Of a stretch of DNA of 64,000 nt, positions 25,078 to 36,819 are shown piece after piece. The notes under the pieces are model-generated. The model was not told the DNA's origin and searched no databases. It was given only the letters and a program-made list of their open reading frames with translations. Each line of letters opens with the position of its first letter. Within the stretch, counting starts at the first letter, position 1. The stretch is from Ehretia macrophylla (taxonomy: Eukaryota > Streptophyta > Magnoliopsida > Boraginales > Ehretiaceae), in NCBI GenBank assembly GCA_037974665.1, contig CM075771.1, positions 34,456,425 to 34,520,424 on the forward strand, read 5' to 3'. The position numbers and the translations under genes were made by a program.

Positions 25078-26079
25078 GGTGTTATAGTACAAGTGGTACA
25101 GTGTTGATCAAATACAAGAAAATTATTCAAAACGATTGGTTGTTTATTGATGTGCGTAAAAGAATAAATATGGACCTCACTTGTGTTTGAAGAATAAATG
25201 ATTCATTTAACTGATGTTGATCAGTTCTAATATGATATTCAATCAATATAAGTTGATTTATCAATATAAATAGAAAACTTTACAACGTCACAAGCATCTT
25301 TTATGGGGCATATGCATAAAATGAATTGGAAAATCCAAAAAATTATCATATTGTATAAGACGAATATTTATTTTATTCGTTTCTTTAATTTGACATTGTA
25401 AATATATTTACACAACTTACCATTAAAAAATATTAAAATATTATTTAATCATTGGTGTAATGCCCCTCGAATTTTTGTTTTGGACCTTGGGTAAAATTTG
25501 ACTAAATTAAATTAGTGTGGTCCTAGGATGTGATTATAGAATTGATGGCTAAAATATTTTGGCAAGAAAGAATAGAATTATGTTATAATGAGACTTTTCT
25601 AATCTGAAAATTTGATCTCTATCATAGATTATTCAATATCTCTTTCAGTCTAAGACTAGGGTTTAACGGATTTGAATTCCCTAATAACGTTATTATAAAA
25701 ATTGATAGTAGTGGAATAATAAGGCGGTTATTTGACCTTTACACTCAATGTTTAGATCATTTCATCTTAATCATATCATTACTCTACTATCATTAATTTT
25801 CATAATAACCTTATTATGATATTAAGGAATCTAAATCCTGGGTTAACACCTTAAAATTTTCAATAGCCCCCACGCAAGAAAGAAAGAAAAATTCCTGCGA
25901 AAACCAATGGCCGCATGTGTTAGCTTTGAATCCTTGAGTGCCCAGATCGACATCAAACGTGTAAGTAATTTTGTGTTTTTTATTTGTTTTGTGTTAATGG
26001 AAATTTATTAATCGTCTGGGATTGGAATATTGCACAAGAATCGAGTGTGAACGAATTTTAGTAATTGCGTGATTATGGG
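25078..26079. other. Intergenic DNA between foldback element and LINE
   Basis: AT-rich. It contains only the short exon-like segment at 25907-25960, listed separately. Confidence 0.5.
25907..25960 (+). pseudogene. Possible orphan first exon (18 codons plus splice donor)
   Basis: An ATG in good context ('aaaccaATGGCC') opens 18 codons reading MAACVSFESLSAQIDIKR. They end exactly at a consensus donor, 'cgt|gtaagtaatt'. GC content is higher than in the surroundings. No downstream coding exon could be linked, and a LINE remnant begins about 120 bp further on. It could be a broken gene start cut off by the LINE, or chance. I do not recognise the protein. Confidence 0.3.
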
Positions 26080-27125
26080 TTTTTTTTGTTCGACAAAAGT
26101 AAATTATTTCATTCCACAATCATAACAACTTTACAGCAAATGTCCGTTACGGGAAAGTCAAAATATACAAATGTTCTATTTTTTACAAAAAAACAAAAGA
26201 AGGTATTTTCTAATGTATTTGAATATTTACGTTATAAGCTAACTTTGCTCCTAACATCCGAAAGAATTTTTGCAATAATTTGCTCTTCAGATTGGGGAGT
26301 GGCTCTAAAGACTCAACCATTGCGCTCAAGCCAGATATTATAAATACAAGAATTGAATGCATTTCTAATAATCACAGCCTTCAAGCTCCGTCCTTTGCTG
26401 AATGCGCTAAGCTTATCAACTATAGTATTCTAACGAACAATCAGATTTCCACATCGAAGTTTCTTGGCACACCATTTCCAGATGCGGCAAGTGAAATAGC
26501 ATTCAAAGAAAATATGATCACGACATTTTAACCCCAAACCACAAAAAACACAATTAACATCAGTGATAACACCCTCATTAAGATAGCCTTACTTTAGTAG
26601 TAAGCCTGTCAAACAAAGTGAGTCATGTACAAAAACTTTGTCTAGAAATAATAATTTTATCCCAGATGAGTTTATCCCAAGTAACCTCCTCACTCCTTTC
26701 ACGAATTGACTCCCAGGTGGCATGAAAGTTGAATTCCCCAGAAGAACCCATCGACCAAATCACCTTGTCCTCCAAATCAGCTCAAGGAGAGAAGTTAATA
26801 AAGGCCTCGGATCCACCGTAATTGGTTCGGCCAATTCCAGTGGTTCGCAAAAATAAAGTCTGGCACTTTCGAAGAGATAAATTCAGCCAGCACCTCAATG
26901 TTGAGGGATCTAGCAACATCCCACAGTCTCCCACACGACAGTCAAGGGTCCCAAAACAGGGACGTATGACGACCATTAATAACACAATGGCGAATGAACT
27001 TACTAGCTAAATGTCTAATTTGAAGGAGATTGCGCCAAGACCAAGAAGCATTGTTTGAAATGTCAACACTCCAAATGTTTTGGCCGTCAAGTTGGACACG
27101 ATTCACCCAATAACCCCAAAGGAGA
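26080..27125 (-). mobile_element. Decayed LINE (non-LTR retrotransposon) 3' fragment
   Basis: Conceptual translation of the minus strand gives a reverse-transcriptase zinc-binding (zf-RVT) module. Around 26460-26560 it reads NCVFCGLGLKCRDHIFFEC, followed by CRIWKWCAKKLRCGN, with the Cys/His spacing of plant LINE C-termini. Closer to the 3' end a fragment IWLERN is seen (about 26320-26340), also typical of this region. Frame breaks and stops occur throughout, so it is dead. A T-run at about 26078-26088 on the plus strand would be the remnant of the poly-A tail. The 5' part is missing. Confidence 0.75.
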
Positions 27126-28257
27126 TTATGGGTATTTATATAGACTATAATAATGCATAGATTATATGTGTTATGAACATAATAGGTTCGTGAAAGATAG
27201 TAAAATCTTGATATTTTGAAGTTTAGATGTTAATTTATCAAAGAGGTAAGCAATCTAATCTTTACCTTTGAAAATTCCCCAATATTGTCCCTTTTTTTTA
27301 TATTATTTTTGAAGTTATAAAGATTATTTAACATTAAAACTATATTGCGAATATTTTGGAATTTTTAGCATAAACACGTCTGGCATGAGAAGCTTTATAA
27401 TTGGTTTTGCCTTCAGCTGTATATGAATTTTTTATTTTTTATTTTTTATTTTTCTATCCTCTTTACAATTGATTTAGATGTTCTTTTTACTTGCCGCTTA
27501 TTAATATGATGTGGACTGATACTTAGTGTCTTATATGCTTAGGATCTTGTTTATTCTTAGTCCATTACATGTTACGTATGTACGACTTTGACAATATCTT
27601 GTGAGATCCGAATCCTATCCTATAAGTAGGAGGGATGATATTAACCATCCACATGAAATTTTAGTTTAAAATGTTAATCTTGAAATTAAAACATTGAAAA
27701 TCATTAGATGAATTAATGAAATTAATCTTTACCGTTCATCTCAAAATCCAAAATCTTCCCCAAATATTTCTCCTTCCTTATTTCTTCTCTTTCCCCTCTC
27801 TCACAGAACTCAACTCAGAGTGAAATGGTGAGAACCACATAAGTTTTGAAACTCGACTCTAATTCAGTGTAGTTGCATCTATTCTTTTATGTGGGAACAG
27901 AACCCTAAAATATAATCCAGTAGGCAAAAAGTATGGTCCCCCTCGTAGTTGCATACATAGGCGGCGAAGAATTATCAATTGAAAGGTTCTCATGCTCAAT
28001 CAATAAGCAACACCTCCTGAAAGAGAAAAAGATTCTAGGTCAAACCATGGCCTCATTCTATATCGCCATATAATTGCTCTTTGAGTTGAACAAAACTCAT
28101 ATACCACCCGAAAAGAAAAAATACCAAATGCTCTATATTATTTCATAAAAACTGTATTATCATATCACCACTATTGATAAAATTATTAGGGAATTTAAAT
28201 CCATTGTTTTACAAGCAGAACACCAATTTTGAGTTCAATTTACTGCTGTCAAAATAC
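27126..28257. other. Intergenic, nothing recognised
   Basis: AT-rich. It includes a pyrimidine-rich patch with an ATG near 27834 that is soon followed by a stop. No gene support. Confidence 0.5.
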
Positions 28258-28260
28258 TAA

Positions 28261-29209
28261 GATAGCGATTGGTATCATTGAATAATTTTAGACAGGAATG
28301 GAATGAGTTAAATTTTTAGATGATATAGTCACTTAATAGGAATGAATTTGGAAAATGATATGTCATATTTGGTATGCTCTAGAAATGAAGATAAAAATAG
28401 ATATATTGATTTCAAATCCATGTTTGGTAGTCATTATAACAGAACAGTAATAGAAATGACTTACATAAAATGACAAGAATTTCTTGTCATTTTATTGATA
28501 TAGATATATTATTATTTTTAAAATAAAAATAAGCATCATATTAATAATAATGGTTAGTTTGAGGCATATTATTATTATTATTATATTCATTTTATATTTA
28601 TTTTTATTATTACTTATTTTATACTATTATTGTATAGTATTTTCTATTAAATTTTACATGACTTATTATTTATTATTTTATATTTATATCTATAGTATAT
28701 GGCACTATTATTTTTATTTCATTATTTTATACATATTATTTATAATAATAATAATTATTATTGTTATTATTATTATTCTTGTATTATTAATTTTTTTATA
28801 TTTATTATTATTAGATTATATAGTAGTATTATTATTGTTATTTTTTTAATTATATTATTTATTTAATAATAATAAATGATACTAATAAATTAAAATAATA
28901 ATAATTATATCAATAATAATGTTATTTGTATAATGTGTAATATATATTTTTTAAGGGTATTTTGGCCACTTCCAAAACACATGAGAATAGCAGTAAAAGT
29001 TCATTCCAAAGCACATGAGAATGGGCTATTTCCATATTTTTTGTCAAAAATGGGTATTCCCATATTCATGGGAATGAGATTACAAAAGGAATGAGATTCC
29101 CAAATTTATTCCTTTATATCAAGCGTGGGAATTGAGATAAAATTACGCTTGATATAAAATTAAGAATACCATTCTATTTTCAATTCATTCTCACATACCA
29201 ATCGCTATC
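28261..29209. mobile_element. AT-core TIR element, family B copy 1
   Basis: The termini are inverted: 'gatagcgattggtat' at the left and 'ataccaatcgctatc' at the right. TAA flanks both sides (28258-28260 and 29210-29212), consistent with the 3-bp TSD of PIF/Harbinger elements. The core (about 28505-28950) is a long (ATT)n-like low-complexity run. A related element lies at 58894-59790. An open frame through the ATT run (28550-28849) is a by-product of the repeat. Confidence 0.8.
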
Positions 29210-29212
29210 TAA

Positions 29213-30954
29213 GAATTAAATATCATCGTTTTGATGCAACAATGAGGTGTTAGGATTTCCCATGTGGACTAAGGAGATAAAGAACAAGTCGATCTATTAT
29301 CCCCCATTGAAATATTAGGAGAAGGCTCAAGACTTTAAAAGTTTATATTTTTAGATCAAGATTAAGTTCTACACGTATATGTATATATTAAGGCTCATTA
29401 TCTCTTCTAGAAACTCCCAAGACTTGCCATAACATGAGGATAATTAAATCGAAAGCCAGGAATGAGATTCGGCTAATTGCTAGATCAATAAAGTGGCTAT
29501 GTACACTATTGCCTAATTAATCATTTGCATACTTATGGAAACTCAACGGCATCAGATAATTTATTTCAAGGCTATCGGAAGGGTTTGTAGTCGTCAGTAG
29601 GCTGCTAACCATCTTAAATTATGTAGTATATTATATTAACATTATCTGAAGGCTCTCGAATCATTCGTGTAACTTGATTAAAAGTGTTGAAGATAATAAA
29701 TGTTATAATAAATCAATTTTTAACGATTTAAACTTTTAAATGAGATGATCATTTAATTAAAAGTCCTCTAAACAAGCTATGATTTAATTTCCCTGCCTTA
29801 AAATAGTTCTAGATTAGACAAGAGTAACAAAATATATGTGATGGAAGAAGATAGGTTTGAATTTGAAATCAGTTTTGACTATAATAAGTTATTATCCAAC
29901 CACTCTATCCAACTCTTAAGACATAAAGAAAGTATTAGATATCATACTTTATTACGAATAAATATACTAAGATGCAAAATAAAAATAAACAGAAAAGACA
30001 AAGTTTAGACCATCTTCAAATTAATTAATATACGTGATAATTGTAGTGGCTAGAAATGGATCTGGGCATGTGCAATGGGCAAGATCGTGGTGTGAGTCCA
30101 ACATAAGAGGGCCGAGGTCTAGGAGAGTGCCCATCGTAATAAAAAAAAAAAAGAAAAAAAAGGGTTGTGTGGTTTAAAGCCGAGCAATGTTAATTGTGAA
30201 TTCTTAAGGTCTACAATAATGTTATTGATGGACACTTTACATGTAGAAGTAGCGTGTGATAAGGTGAAAAACGCAATAGATAAGAAGAAAATCAATGGAC
30301 AAGGTGAACTACATAGAATAATAGAAAATAAACCATTGAGGAGGGGGGACTGGGCGGGGGGGACAAAGATAAGTGTAGATATGCACATGTTGACTTTCTC
30401 AATTCCAAAGAAACCAAATCTTGTTGATGGCCCCAAGCAACATTGCGAATGAAACCACTTGCTTATAATATAATTCAAAAGAAAACCATGCCACTTTTTT
30501 TTTTTTTAAGAGAAATTCAAGACCGTTCAACACATATTAAAGATGTAACCAGAAATATTCAAATTCATAATTTTTCTCATATACAACAAATAACATACCA
30601 CTTGATCAAAGCCTAGTGACAGACCATGCCACTTTCCCATTCTCATATTTTATTAATATGATTCTATTCCCACTTTTTTCAGAATTCAAGCATTTCAACC
30701 ACCAAGACCCTCTTACCTCCATCACTGAGGGACCCCCAAAATATCTATGTATTGGGCCAAAAATTGCTCATTACCATAATTGGAAAGTTTTGGATATGCT
30801 TTGAAGATATTGGGTTGTGTGTTGTCATTTGCTCTGGGGTGGCATGGGAACCATTTGCTTCTTTTAGAAAGTTGGCCAGACAGAGAGTATTTGTGGTCAC
30901 ATGCATTCAATTCCCAAGCCTCTCCCATAACCGTTCATCTCACCATTTTTTTGC
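29213..30954. other. Intergenic DNA upstream of the first MIR169 locus
   Basis: No protein gene was recognised. Short overlapping open frames at 30119-30480 on both strands have no recognisable domain. The last few hundred bases probably hold the MIR169 promoter. Confidence 0.5.
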
Positions 30955-30963
30955 CTATAAATA
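30955..30963 (+). promoter_or_regulatory. TATA box of the first MIR169 locus
   Basis: CTATAAATA lies 81 bp upstream of the base of the hairpin, which places transcription start near 30990. Plant MIR genes are Pol II genes with TATA boxes, and the spacing fits. Confidence 0.6.
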
Positions 30964-31043
30964 CACACACAATAGCTTGGTAAGGTGTCAAGGCACATAG
31001 AAATGTGGATGAAAATGGCAATGCTAATGTTGTTATGGTCTAT

Positions 31044-31186
31044 GAGCTTTGCATGAAGAGGTAGAGAGTGGGTTGCAGCCAAGGATGACTTGCCGGCATT
31101 TTGCAATGCATGCACTCTACAATTGTAGACAGGCCGGCAAGTTTGTCCTTGGCTACAGTTTGCTTTCTTCTTCTCATGTGAGGCTC
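31044..31186 (+). ncRNA. MIR169: MIR169 precursor, copy 1
   Basis: The mature 21-nt miR169 sequence lies on the 5' arm at 31076-31096, starting CAGCCAAGGATGACTTGCC and ending GG (the miR169b/c-type end). The star sequence is on the 3' arm at about 31136-31156 (GGCAAGTTTGTCCTTGGCTA). The pairing has one small internal loop, of two against three bases. The lower stem extends from 31044 (gagctttgcatgaaga) to 31186 (tctcatgtgaggctc), and the terminal loop is short. miR169 guides cleavage of NF-YA transcripts and responds to drought and nitrogen or phosphate status. A second copy in the same orientation lies 5.5 kb downstream. The star has one extra T compared with the second copy. Confidence 0.93.
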
Positions 31187-33584
31187 TATTGACCTATTTG
31201 TTATCATTAAAAGCATTGGCTTGATCTGCATATAGCCACAACAAATTTGCAAGTTGAAGGCATGATCATCATGTAGTTGAGTATGAGGATTAATCATAGA
31301 GTTGACAAGCAAGTGGCAACTCTTTATGATTGCCCTCTTCATTATGTATCCTCTTTCTTTGAAATCCATACCTACCGTTTTCAAAATGTGTACGAAATGT
31401 TTTGGTCCACTTGAGAAGAATCTTATTTTAGAAATGTTATAAAACGGAATCGTAACTTTATCGAACTAAAAACTTATTTACTTTGTTGTTACTGCTTTCG
31501 CAACTTCCACTTCTTCTTTATCTATTGAACTCTTTCTTTTATTTTTTTTAATGGTAGACTATTTGAGCATTCTAATCTTATTATACAACACGACCTATAA
31601 CTATTATACTCTCACTCTAGGAAGTGAATACCTGAGAATAAATCGACATGGAAGCCAAGAGAGCCATTGGGGGTATTTATAGATGATGGAATTTTGTAGA
31701 GAGTTGTTTTTTTCATGTCCCTTAATTCAAATTAACACTACTCTTGAGACAAAACATTATTTGAAAGAAAAACTGCAATTATTAATAGAAAATTAATGTG
31801 GGTGCTTATTTATTTTCCAACAAGAAATGAAGACCCATGGAATGAATAAAGTACGAGTCGCGCTGTCATATATTCAAATTTTTTAAGGAATAACATTCGA
31901 TTGTTACTCTATAGGATAATAGTCATTATTAAATTGAATGAGGTAACACAAAGGTAAGTCAAGAGACATTGATATTTATGATGAATATTAATATTAACAT
32001 ATTCTCCTCGTACTCCCTAGATAAGTTGCTCTCCAAATTATATAGAATTGATCTTACCAAGTTCCCATTTTTCAAGTCTTTTTTTTAATTTTATTTATTT
32101 TCTTTTTAATTTTTTTCGTGTGTGTGCGCGTGTGCGTAAGCGCATTGTGGATGACTGACGGTTGAAGAATCTAGCTCAGCTAGCTCTTTCTATGTGTTTC
32201 ATCTATCCAAAGGTTTTTTTTTATATTTATTTTTGTACATTTAGCAAATTTAATTATTGGATAAATCTTTTGGCATAATATATATATACCTTCCTTCACC
32301 AATCAATCATGCATGCATAGTTTTAGATTTCTTATCGCTGGAACTATTGGCAGTATCTATGAGCAACACATAAAGAAGATTAGCTTTTTCGCATATACAA
32401 AATGATGAAGATATATAAAAAGGTAGGCGTTGAGATCTCAGATCTATTGCACGAGACGATATAGATTTATAAGATGTGTATAATCAAATATAGTTGAATA
32501 GATTTGCTATATATTCAAATGCAAAAACCAAAGTTCTTGGTCAGATCCACTTAATTTGGAGCATCGAAAACTAATTACATGTTCAAGAAAATAAAAATAA
32601 AAGAAAAACAAACAAAGAGTTGAAAATAAACAAGTTTCATTCTCCCCTTCTATCAACTAAAATGTGAAGAAAAAATTAAAAATAAAACAATGCCTGAAAA
32701 TCGTTTGAAATGTACGAAATGACATCAAACTTAATTAATTATGTTAAACAACTTTAAAGGTTCTTTAATTTGCCCAATTAATAATATATTTCATATTTTT
32801 TATAAATTAATCTTGAAAGGAGAAAAAACTTATGGTATACTGCAGTTAGTCAATCCTATGCCTTTGACATAGAGTTGTCAGCATGAGCTATATATCAGCA
32901 GTTCATAAATTTTTTATACGTAATTTACACTTGTCTTGCCATGTTAAATTTAACCGAACCCGAGATTCAGAAGTAGCCTAGTAGTGGGTTACTCCCCCTA
33001 ACAGTTAAGAAACTAAGATTCGAATTTCATGAAGATGAGGAGTAAAAGAAGAAAAAAAAAATATATATATATATATCCGAACTCATCTAAAGAAAATAAT
33101 TGAACGAATTTTATTCTCATTGAAGCAAAATACACTTACATTAATTCAAGACGGACACGTTCTTTAGCATAAAAGATGAGCACGACAATCTAAAACATTA
33201 ATAAGACCTAGGAATTGAAACCTTAACTTCAATTTCACCACTTACAATTTTAATTATATAGAATTGTAATAAAATGATTTATTTTCATGTATTGATTTGA
33301 ATGTGGCCTTTTTTTTCCCCTCATTTATATTCAAAATGGGGAGAGATCGATTTCATTTGAATATCTTAAACTTGCACCATCTAATTGCATGTTGAATTTC
33401 AACCACTTTATAAAGTTGGCGTTATGTCTCTAACTAATTGAGCTTGAGTCTTTACGTCACTAAATTTAAGCCAGAACATCGATCACAAACGAAGGAATAA
33501 CTAAAATATAATTGAGCAAATAAGTTGTAGAAATGACCCCATTAATTATTGAAAAAAGAAGAAGAAGTATCTAAGACCACAATT
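31187..33584. other. Intergenic DNA between MIR169 copies
   Basis: AT-rich, with a short GT-rich patch at about 32115-32145 and an (AT)n at about 33059-33076. A segment at about 32975-33045 ('agcctagtagtgg', then 'gattcgaattt', then an A-rich end) may be another decayed SINE. No protein gene seen. Confidence 0.45.
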
Positions 33585-34405
33585 AGGCGTTTGGGCATCA
33601 CTTTTTTAATAAAATAGTTTGATACTACCAGATTTTTTAGAACAAATGAATTTCATAAAATTTTGTAGAATTCATTTGCAAATCCAATTTTTGGCGTTTG
33701 AAAACACCCTTTTAAAAAATGAGAAATTCAAGATTTGTAAATTCTGAATTTTCTTATACTTTGCCTAAATATTTGCTCAAGAGGTGAAATTTTCAAATCC
33801 ATGTTTTCTAAATCTGTTGCTCATCTTCTGAGGACAACATTGCCCCCAGGTTTAAGAGATTGACTTTGGCTAAAGTACAAAGATAAATAAAATAAAATAA
33901 AATTATTACTTCTTTCCCTGTTTCTCTTTCATTAAAAAAAAAAACCTCTCTCATGGTTTTACCCTTTCTCTTAAGATTATTTTTTCATATTCAACATATG
34001 GTTAAATTTAAAGTTATTTTATCTCGTGGAATGTAGGTTTATTTTATAATCTTGAACTAATGGTTGAAATTATGATTATTTTGTATTGTTTAACTTTATT
34101 GAAAATTTTTCTTTGTTGCTTTTTTTGGATAAATTTATGATAATAGCGCAATAATCAATAATAAAATGAGATAATAACCTATGACAAGCCTAATTTCAAA
34201 ATAATAAAAGGGCATTTAAGTAAAATTGAAGTATTAATTCTAATTTCACATGTATTTTAAATGCAATTTGTATTTGCAAATAGCAGAATTGATTTAATAA
34301 TATTTTACAATTCTAAACAAGGGAATTTATTTGTAAATACTAATCATCGCGGAATTCATTTATAAATCAAATGAATTCTACAACTCAAGTACTTCCAAAC
34401 ACTAT
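33585..34405. repeat. Possible TIR element with weak ends
   Basis: The left end 'ggcgtttggg' and the right end 'ccaaacactat' are roughly inverted. Both flanks carry 'gaattcatttg'-like segments in inverted order. Degenerate, and no TSD found. Confidence 0.35.
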
Positions 34406-34420
34406 ATACAACTTCATTGT

Positions 34421-34621
34421 TATGTTTTCTTTTTTTGGATGACGTCAGAACTCAAATGGTAGAACTGGACTACCAACTTATAAACTCTCAAGTGCAATAG
34501 TGCGACCCCACACATGCACTAAATCAGTAAAGAGCGGAACTCTAGACCAATAAGAAATATCAAACCTATGATCTCATAGAAATAATTTCACCTCAATACT
34601 GATGGATTATGCCCTTGGAGG
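34421..34621 (-). mobile_element. SINE copy A
   Basis: Homologous to 35974-36188 in the same orientation; both contain 'ccacacatgcacta' followed by 'aagagcg'. On the minus strand the 5' part holds an A-box-like and a B-box-like segment ('ataggtttgata'), and the 3' end is an oligo-A tail (oligo-T at 34428-34437 on the plus strand). It is flanked by 'caacttcattgt' (34409-34420) and 'caacctcattgt' (34622-34633), a 12-bp TSD with one mismatch. tRNA-derived SINEs have this structure. Confidence 0.7.
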
Positions 34622-34717
34622 CAACCTCATTGTCAAGTTGAAAACCAGAAAAATAAGAATGACAAAAGCAACGGCTGGGCCAATTTTCTTGCAAGTTGAC
34701 ATCAATATTGGGAAGAA

Positions 34718-35095
34718 AGGAAAATTGTACATATAGTCCTTATTATTTTCTTAAATTTTAAATTTATCTCTATTATTCAAAATTAATTAATTTAATCTTT
34801 ATTATTTTTTTAAAAAATTCAAATTCGTTATTATTATTCAAAATTAGCTAATTTAGTACTTATTTTTAAAAAAAAATCAATTTACTCATTATTTTTCAAA
34901 AAAATTCTATTTAGTTCCTGCACGTGACTATTATTTAGAGATTAAATTGAAATTTTTTAACAAATAATAGAAACTATATAAGAATGAATTTAATTTTTTT
35001 TTAAAAATAATATAAACTAAATTAGTTAATTTTCAATAAGAAAAATAAATTTAAAATTTTTAAAAAATAATAGGTACCATTTACTCAATTTTCCC
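34718..35095. mobile_element. MULE-like MITE, 378 bp
   Basis: The ends 'aggaaaattg' and 'caattttccc' are inverted. They are flanked by a perfect 10-bp TSD 'ttgggaagaa' (34708-34717 and 35096-35105). The interior repeats units such as 'atttagttcttatta' with a change of direction in the middle, like the elements at 14080 and 59906. Confidence 0.82.
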
Positions 35096-35105
35096 TTGGG
35101 AAGAA

Positions 35106-35745
35106 CATCATGAGAGCTTTATTGGAATTGCAAATACTAAATCCAAAAGCACAGTACATAAATAGTAATGATTGTGGTGTGGCAAGCAGCAGCTTTTTCC
35201 GTGGAATGCACTAAAGCCAGCTAGATCTTCACAATCCTAGAAAGCAATGTAAAAGTGCAATTAATCACGTTGGTGTTACCATTTAATGTAATTTAGATAA
35301 AATCATTTGATTAATGTTTGTCTATGTTACTAGTTGCCATGTTATAATCACTCAAGAGTCAAATAGAGTAATTAGGTAGTAACTTATTGTAATTTAAAGT
35401 ATTAAGTTTAATATTGTATTCCTATCACATATAATGTTTAACTCTTGATTGACATAGAGTATGGCGTTGAAACGCATTACTAGACCACATAATATATAAC
35501 CGTAAAATAAATCAAATGTAATTTTATTTAAAATAAATTGTTCCTCATAAAAGAATAAAAGAAGTGTGGTCTATACAAACTGAACTGAGAGACATCATGC
35601 ATTATGGAGTTTTAAAAAACTATTCAATTGTTCAAGCTGTAACAGTTTCAATAACTTTGTAGGGGCCACGCAATTGTAAAGGTTGTAGAAGGTAGAGATG
35701 TGTTTGTCAAAGTTTTGAATTCGCATAAAGTATTAAACCAAGATA

Positions 35746-35785
<40 letters not shown>

Positions 35786-35956
35786 ATTTTATAACTTACC
35801 TTTTTTCTATTTTGGTAAACCATCGCACGCTTTTCATTCCAAAAAAGATTAGCCTACTTCAATCATCTGGAGCAATACATACTCTAAAATCCAATTGAAT
35901 AACCTAAAACATAACAATCAAATGTCAGCAACAAGCTAGTGTTTCAAATTTCCATT
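35106..35956. other. Intergenic with (AT)n tract at 35748-35783
   Basis: About 18 AT units. No gene recognised. Confidence 0.6.
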
Positions 35957-35973
35957 TTCTCCTACATTTGGAT

Positions 35974-36188
35974 TTTTTTTTTGAATAACGTGGGAACTTA
36001 GTTGGCGGAACTCAATCATCGAATTATTCAGTCGAACGCGATCACTAACTGGTAAACTCCCGATTACAACGGTGCGCCTCCACACATGCACTACGTTAGT
36101 TAAGAGCGAAACTTCCGAACAATAAAAAGTGTTGAACTCATAACTTCACATAAATAATTACACACCACTACTGTTAAATCATGTCGGC
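35974..36188 (-). mobile_element. SINE copy B with a 17-bp target-site duplication
   Basis: A perfect direct repeat, 'ttctcctacatttggat', flanks the element at 35957-35973 and 36189-36205. The minus strand starts at 36188. It has an A-box-like 'taacagtagtgg' and, about 35 nt later, a B-box-like 'gagttcaacac', and it ends in an oligo-A tail (oligo-T at 35974-35981 on the plus strand). Homologous to 34421-34621. The perfect TSD suggests that this copy is the younger of the two. Confidence 0.8.
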
Positions 36189-36205
36189 TTCTCCTACATT
36201 TGGAT

Positions 36206-36540
36206 AGAACCGTAGAATTGAAACATGCATTTTGGTAAACAGCAAGATTATTCTAACACAAGACTAAAGTCACAAGCCGGCATCCAAACCAATCATCATC
36301 TGCTTGTCTCCCATAAATAGCAAGTAGGACCATTTTTGTATGTTTGCTTTTTTGAAAAAAGTGGCACTAAACCAAATCATAAGACATTAACACCCTTGTA
36401 TGTTTTTCTCCTTTTTGGACATGCTGTTGCTTTCTCAAAACCGCACGTGCCTAGCCCATACCCTTTTCAAATTGATCATAATCTCTTATAAGTGGCTTCG
36501 AATTGCTACTTCAGCTTATTGCAGTTTCTGTCTTAAGAGT
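36206..36540. other. Upstream region of the second MIR169 locus
   Basis: Probably holds the promoter. The only TATA-like sequence near the hairpin is TTATAAG at 36486-36492, which is weaker than that of the first locus. Confidence 0.4.
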
Positions 36541-36819
36541 CTTGCATGAAGAAGCAGAGAGTGGATTGCAGCCAAGGATGACTTGCCGGTGTTTCATGCA
36601 TCAGAATTGGTTGCAAATGCAGCTGCATGGAACATGTCCGAAATGAAATCTCTGTTCATAACATTACGATATTACAAGCGAGATTCAGATAGTTGTGAAC
36701 CCAGCCCTGATCATATCGTTATGTTATTACAAGGGGATCCTCGCTCGCATGGAATTAATATGCCTGTCTAGCCGGCAAGTTGTTCTTGGCTACATTTTGC
36801 TCTCTTCTTCTCATGCAAG
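36541..36819 (+). ncRNA. MIR169: MIR169 precursor, copy 2 (large loop)
   Basis: The mature 21-nt sequence at 36569-36589 is identical to the one at 31076-31096. The star lies at 36774-36793 (GGCAAGTTGTTCTTGGCTAC) and pairs without a bulge. The lower stem is long: 'cttgcatgaagaagcagaga' at 36541-36560 pairs with 'tctcttcttctcatgcaag' at 36801-36819. About 184 nt separate miRNA and star, against about 39 nt in copy 1, and the loop contains possible side hairpins. Copy 1 and copy 2 share arms and lower stem but not the loop, as expected for an old tandem duplication. An open frame at 36583-36771 crosses the loop and is not considered real. Confidence 0.92.

Noticed and set aside
28550-28849. 99-codon open frame, rich in Ile/Leu/Tyr
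   Set aside because: A translation of the (ATT)n core of a TIR element.
36583-36771. 61-codon open frame on the + strand
   Set aside because: It begins inside the MIR169 stem and crosses the hairpin loop; the precursor explains the sequence better than a peptide.
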